From an uncultured Muribaculaceae bacterium (lineage in GTDB: Bacteria > Bacteroidota > Bacteroidia > Bacteroidales > Muribaculaceae), in the NCBI GenBank assembly GCA_934667475.1, contig CAKUMB010000001.1, positions 186,001 to 250,000 on the forward strand: a stretch of 64,000 nt of DNA, given 5' to 3'. The position numbers and the translations under genes are program-made. Within the stretch, counting starts at the first letter, position 1, and each line of letters opens with the position of its first letter. The notes under the pieces were generated by a model. It made no database searches. It saw only the letters and a list, made by a program, of their open reading frames with translations, and was not told the origin of the DNA. Positions 60,151 to 64,000 of the stretch are shown here, in pieces.

Positions 60151-62103
60151 TTACTTTATAGTGGTGTCAATCACTCCGTTGAAGTTGCCGTAGCCCCTTA
60201 TGCCACCGTTGTGGTAGGCGCTCAAGCCGGTTGCGGTGGCAATCCACAGGTTGCCCAGCGAGTCGGCATAGATGAATTTTATGGCGCTGCGTGCCACGCC
60301 TGTGCCGAAGTGGTCGGGCGTGGTGATTGTGGTGTGGCCCGATGGGCCTATTTCGCCGTTGAAGACGTGGATGGTGTTGTTGGCGGTGTTGAGTGCAAAG
60401 CACTCGTCGGCGTTGTAGGCCAGCATGCGCAGCGCGGTGTTCTCGCCGCGGGATGGGCAGAGCAGGGTGGTGGCCGATGTGGCCGGGTCGAGGCTCCACA
60501 CGCCCTCGTGGGTGATTGCCATTATGCGACCGTTGCGCCCGCAGCCCAGCCACAATATTGAGCTGGAGTTGCCAAATGTTATGTTTTCGCCCACCGTCTC
60601 GCCGCTGTGACTGCGTGCATAGCCCTTGTCGGCCACGCTGCACCACAGTGCGCCGTCGGCGTCGTAGGCCACATTGCCGCTGCCCGTCACGTCGTAGGCG
60701 GCGTGCTCGTCGCCCATGGCGTCCATGGTCACTATCCACTGGTCGCTGTGGGCGGCAATTTCACCGGTCACTGGATTGGTGGCGAGGCTGAACCGCTGGT
60801 TTTGGTCCTCGGGAGTCCATATCACGGCATTGCTGGCGTAGTCCACAAGACCCTTGTGCGGCTCGTAGCCCAGCAGGGTGCCTTCGTCAGTGGCGGTTAT
60901 CGAGGTGATGTTGCGCTTGTGGCCGTCGACTATGCTCGACTGTCCTGTGGCTTTGTCGATTTTCAGCACGCGCCCATTCGACAGCAGTGCCAGCAGTGCT
61001 TGGTGGCTCTCAGCTATGTCATACACGGTGCCTCGTGTCTCAATTGCTCGGCCATGGCCAGTGACTGGCTTGTTTTGGGTGTCGATAGTGGGCGGTGGAG
61101 TGCCTATGATGGGTGGCAAGCAGATGACGGGAGGAAGCGGGTCTTCTGGCTGCGGGGTGTCTGCCGGCGGGTTGGTGTCCGTGGGTTGCTTGGGCTTTTG
61201 CGGCGGCTCCGGCTTACCGCCTGTGGCTCCGGTGCATGTCACGTGGCCCTCACGCAGGTTAAACAGCGTTTCAAACGAGCCCTCAAGGTCAAACTCCTTG
61301 AAGTCACGAATGTAGTTGTTGATGGCCTTCACATAGTTGCGAGTGCATCCCATCGATGTCATCAAGTCGTAGAAGGCTTTGCTTGCTTGCGTGGCAGGCG
61401 ATGCCTCTTGCTTAAGGCCTGTCTTGAAGTAGAATTGGCTGAACAGCACCACCACCGTCTTGTTGGCCTTGGCGTCGTAGTAGTTGCGCAGCTTGAAGCG
61501 CACGCCATAGGGTATGCCTATTATTTGCAGCATCTTGTTTTTCCAGAACGCTGCGTCGGCCTCAATAAGCTCTGCTTTGTCGTCGCCCATCCATGGGCTT
61601 ACTGCCGGCTTTGATATGGTCACAAGGTCGCTGAATTTCGTTTGGTTGCCGCCATAGAACATCTTGGTCAGCTGGTCGCGGCTCAGTTGCTTGTCGTTGT
61701 AGTCGGCGGCCTTGTTCCACATGCCGCCCAAGTCGTCAAACAAGTGCTGCCGCAACCGCCGGCGCATGTGTTGCACAAAGTCGCGGTCGTTGCCGTTGGC
61801 CACCCACGACGTGAAGCGTGCGTGCACGCCTATGAACCGTGTGACGGCACTGTAGGTGCTGTCGATCACCAGAATGCGGTCGCCCTTCACTGTGATGCTC
61901 ATGGCCGAGCATTTGTAGTCGTCGGGAATGAACTCAGGCCACTCCTCATACTGGCCGTGGAGGTTGATGAAGGCCGAGAACTCGTTGTAGTAAACCTTGC
62001 CGTTGCGGTCGGCCGCCGCGGCAGTGCCATGGCATGCCCATTGAACCAAGAAGATTGCCGCTATGGCCAGCAAGCGCCATGCGCTGGGAAACTTGTGTGT
62101 CAT
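60151..62103 (-). CDS. Exported two-part protein: unknown N domain, Pro-rich linker, C-terminal propeller
   Basis: A 650-residue protein with a signal peptide (about 1-32). Residues about 35-290 form a domain I do not recognise (EEWPEFIPDDYKCSAMSI, FFKTGLK-type beta/alpha segment). A proline-rich linker (about 305-355, with PPQKPKQP and TPPPTIDTQ) joins it to a propeller-like region (about 360-650) with YDIAESHQALLALLSNGRV, LAYNADECFALNTA and LGNLWIATATGLSAYHNGGI. It precedes the 59036 gene, with which it shares an ending. The role is unknown. Confidence 0.68.
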   Translation of the reverse strand: MTHKFPSAWRLLAIAAIFLVQWACHGTAAAADRNGKVYYNEFSAFINLHGQYEEWPEFIPDDYKCSAMSITVKGDRILVIDSTYSAVTRFIGVHARFTSWVANGNDRDFVQHMRRRLRQHLFDDLGGMWNKAADYNDKQLSRDQLTKMFYGGNQTKFSDLVTISKPAVSPWMGDDKAELIEADAAFWKNKMLQIIGIPYGVRFKLRNYYDAKANKTVVVLFSQFYFKTGLKQEASPATQASKAFYDLMTSMGCTRNYVKAINNYIRDFKEFDLEGSFETLFNLREGHVTCTGATGGKPEPPQKPKQPTDTNPPADTPQPEDPLPPVICLPPIIGTPPPTIDTQNKPVTGHGRAIETRGTVYDIAESHQALLALLSNGRVLKIDKATGQSSIVDGHKRNITSITATDEGTLLGYEPHKGLVDYASNAVIWTPEDQNQRFSLATNPVTGEIAAHSDQWIVTMDAMGDEHAAYDVTGSGNVAYDADGALWCSVADKGYARSHSGETVGENITFGNSSSILWLGCGRNGRIMAITHEGVWSLDPATSATTLLCPSRGENTALRMLAYNADECFALNTANNTIHVFNGEIGPSGHTTITTPDHFGTGVARSAIKFIYADSLGNLWIATATGLSAYHNGGIRGYGNFNGVIDTTIK

Positions 62104-62280
62104 AGGTTGGAAAAAAATTTGTTTTGTTTAGCAAAGTAGGCTAAAATGGTTGCTCAATCGGTTTATATCACGCCACTAAGTTAGCTAAAAAATCACACTC
62201 GCCGCCATATCCTGCTTATAAAATTCATAAAAATAACGAAATAGCACCCCGAATAGGTAGGGGAAGGTGAGGCTAAACAC

Positions 62281-62697
62281 TTATTTCAGGACAAAAGAGT
62301 TTGGGTAGATAACTCTCTTAAATGTGAATCCGTTGGACAACAGGTGTGGAAACGTGACTTCGCGCTGCGAAGCAAGGGGTTGCAAAAAGGTACTCATCGA
62401 CTGCATGGCTACGTTTTCTGCTTGCGTGGTGTCCTTGAGACGGATTGAGAATAATGCTATTTGTGATTGATAGGACTCGATGAATGCCTTCAACTCAGGT
62501 GATTTGAATAGCCGCTCAATGCTTGCCATTAATTGGCCGATGGCTTTGTCTTGCTTTCTGCTGTATTCTTGCTCTTTTTGAGGAAATGTTTTTAGGCTTT
62601 TGCTCCACAAGTGACTTAATTCATTCAGCACAAACGTGCCGTTGCCGGATGTGGCAGCCAAAGTGAAAAGGTGGTTTTTACAATTATTACACCGCAT
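62281..62697 (-). CDS. Small protein with N-terminal CxxC
   Basis: The longer frame continues antisense to argF', so I limit the gene to the ATG at 62697 (138 residues). It opens MRCNNCKNHLF, a C-x-x-C pair that may bind zinc or be redox active, followed by a helical middle (about 40-100, with KEQEYSRKQDKAIGQLMASIERLF) and a beta-type C terminus. No signal peptide or known domain. It lies alone, divergent from argF', and could be non-functional; evidence for coding is moderate. Confidence 0.5.
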   Translation of the reverse strand: MRCNNCKNHLFTLAATSGNGTFVLNELSHLWSKSLKTFPQKEQEYSRKQDKAIGQLMASIERLFKSPELKAFIESYQSQIALFSIRLKDTTQAENVAMQSMSTFLQPLASQREVTFPHLLSNGFTFKRVIYPNSFVLK

Positions 62698-62811
62698 GGT
62701 GGTGTGTGGGTGGCGAAAAATGACTAACTTGCAGCAAAATTGCGGCCGTGCACCCATGCGCGGCCTCGGAATGAATTTGTTTAACTTACGTAAGATAAAT
62801 ATTAATCGACT

Positions 62812-63771
62812 ATGAGAGTTTTTCAGCATGTTAGCGATATAGGCGACTTGCACCAGGCAGTGCGAGAGGCGCTTGAGGTGAAGGGCAACCGTTTTGGCTA
62901 CAAGCACTTGGGCCAGGACAAGACGCTGCTTATGGTGTTTTTCAACTCGTCGCTGCGCACACGCCTCAGCACGCAGAAGGCTGCCATGAATCTGGGTATG
63001 AATGTGATAGTGCTCGATGTGAACCAGGGCGCTTGGAAACTTGAGACCGAGCGTGGCGTGGTGATGGACGGCGACAAGAGCGAACACCTGCTCGAGGCCA
63101 TACCTGTGATGGGCTGCTATTGCGACATGATAGGCGTGCGCTCGTTTGCCCGCTTCGAGAACAAGCAGGACGACTATGGTGAGAAAATTCTTAACCAGTT
63201 TATCAAATATTCGGGCCGTCCGGTGTTTGCCATGGAGACGGCCACGGTACACCCGCTGCAAAGCTTTGCCGACCTCATCACCATTGAGGAGCATAAAAAG
63301 GTGGCCCGTCCCAAGGTGGTGATGACCTGGGCACCGCACCCCAAGGCACTGCCGCAGGCCGTGCCCAACTCGTTTGCCGAGTGGATGTGCGCCACCGACT
63401 ACGACTTTGTGATTGCCTGCCCCGAAGGCTACGAGCTCGACCCGCGCTTCACAGGCCGCACCGTGATTGAACACGACCAGGACAAAGCCTTGGCCGGTGC
63501 CGATTTCGTGTATGCCAAAAACTGGTCGTGCTATGCCGACCCCAACTATGGCAAGGTGGTGAGCAAGGATATGAGCTGGACAGTGACTACCGAAAAAATG
63601 GCGCTGACCAACAACGCATATTTCATGCACTGCCTGCCCGTGCGCCGCAACATGATTGTGAGCGACGATGTGATTGAAAGTCCGCAAAGTTTGGTGATTC
63701 CCGAGGCGGCCAACCGCGAGATTTCGGCTCAAGTGGTGATTAAGCGCATGCTTGAGAGCCTGGGCAAGTGA
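62812..63771 (+). CDS. argF': N-acyl-ornithine carbamoyltransferase (acetyl- or succinyl-)
   Basis: A 319-residue enzyme of arginine synthesis that carbamoylates an N-acylated ornithine in the Bacteroidetes route. Carbamoyl-phosphate binding is seen in FFNSSLRTRLST (SSLRT, residues 46-50), with HPLQSFADL, the ornithine region MHCLPVRRNM and VIPEAANREISA. The family's acyl-specificity residue corresponds to position 90, P in the Bacteroides fragilis succinyl enzyme and E in the Xanthomonas acetyl enzyme by my recollection; here it is Ser (DGDKSEHLL), so the acyl group is uncertain. Confidence 0.92.
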   Translation: MRVFQHVSDIGDLHQAVREALEVKGNRFGYKHLGQDKTLLMVFFNSSLRTRLSTQKAAMNLGMNVIVLDVNQGAWKLETERGVVMDGDKSEHLLEAIPVMGCYCDMIGVRSFARFENKQDDYGEKILNQFIKYSGRPVFAMETATVHPLQSFADLITIEEHKKVARPKVVMTWAPHPKALPQAVPNSFAEWMCATDYDFVIACPEGYELDPRFTGRTVIEHDQDKALAGADFVYAKNWSCYADPNYGKVVSKDMSWTVTTEKMALTNNAYFMHCLPVRRNMIVSDDVIESPQSLVIPEAANREISAQVVIKRMLESLGK

Positions 63772-63813
63772 ATTCCAACGCCCACACGCATTGACCGATA
63801 TTTATAGCAGATT

Positions 63814-64000
63814 ATGAATATAAAAAGATTTATTGTGGCGGCCGTGGCTGTTGTGGCCGCGGCCATATTGCCGGCTGCCGCAGCAGCGCCCATTGCCGCC
63901 GACGCGCGCCAGTGGAGCGCGGGCCCGCTCACGTGGACCGACTTCCAGGGGGTGGCGGCCCAGCCCGGCACCCCCACGTATGCCAGTTTTGAACTCGCCA
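63814..64000 (+). CDS. Exported protein, partial, DUF922-like start
   Basis: Only the first 62 residues are in the window. The N terminus is a signal peptide (MNIKRFIVAAVAVVAAAILPAAAAA). The mature start, WSAGPLTWTDFQGVA, recalls the LTWxDFxG opening of DUF922-type predicted peptidases, but too little is present to be sure. It follows argF' by 42 bp on the same strand. Confidence 0.55.
   Translation, partial: MNIKRFIVAAVAVVAAAILPAAAAAPIAADARQWSAGPLTWTDFQGVAAQPGTPTYASFELA

Noticed and set aside
62698..63732. A long minus-strand frame over argF' joined to the 138-residue gene
   Set aside because: The upstream part is antisense to a strongly conserved enzyme; only the part downstream of the ATG at 62697 may code.
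1..64000. Search for tRNA, rRNA, CRISPR arrays, insertion sequences and prophage genes
   Set aside because: No cloverleaf-like T-loop, spaced repeats, transposase motifs or phage structural genes were seen in the intergenic or coding sequence.

Overview
The window looks like a chromosomal segment from a member of the Bacteroidales, most plausibly Muribaculaceae or a near relative with a fairly GC-rich genome. The evidence is: a contiguous division and cell-wall cluster; MurE with the meso-diaminopimelate signature; an argF'-type acyl-ornithine carbamoyltransferase; a PorZ-like protein; LytS/LytTR signalling; PCMD-, DUF2851- and BspA-type proteins; and promoters of the Bacteroidetes form TTTG-N(19-22)-TAnnTTTG. 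No rRNA, tRNA, CRISPR array, phage or insertion sequence was seen.

Layout. 1-8.6 kb: an exbB fragment and pdxJ; divergent nadK and a DUF45 peptidase; a glucosaminidase/LysM protein divergent from cdd; a LytTR regulator with its LytS-type kinase, which carries an in-frame TAG; a zinc-ribbon protein; thyA-folA. 8.7-24.3 kb: rsmH, ftsL, ftsI, murE, mraY, murD, ftsW, murG, murC, ftsQ, ftsA, ftsZ, all on the + strand behind one visible promoter and without mraZ directly upstream. 24.3-31.4 kb: yqeY, serS, a secreted leucine-rich-repeat protein, then pheT-yebC on the minus strand. 31.6-42.5 kb is accessory: a secreted multidomain protein; a TonB-dependent receptor with a Cys-rich HMA protein; a phosphoethanolamine transferase overlapping a stop-interrupted acyltransferase; PorZ. 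42.6-57.6 kb: lysS, a small HTH protein, DUF2851, PCMD, panB, two TPR proteins (one with a retropepsin-like domain), a carboxynorspermidine dehydrogenase-like enzyme, ksgA-mgtE and a flippase-like membrane protein. 57.7-64 kb: two decayed, divergently oriented surface-protein genes, two secreted propeller-like proteins, a small CxxC protein, argF' and a truncated exported protein.

The dcw block encodes peptidoglycan precursor synthesis (MurE/D/G/C, MraY) together with the divisome (FtsL/I/W/Q/A/Z). The accessory regions are about the envelope: four ORFs or remnants share a C-terminal tail ending in KVVVK or a variant, PorZ is an accessory of type IX secretion, and EptA-like plus acyltransferase genes suggest surface glycolipid modification. 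The clearest unusual signals are three TAG codons interrupting otherwise intact coding frames, the shared C-terminal tail, a lysine-rich C-terminal extension on FtsQ, divergent promoters embedded in each other's coding sequence (LysM protein/cdd), and the TPR/TPR-retropepsin pair. I did not find a clearly novel defence or mobile system.
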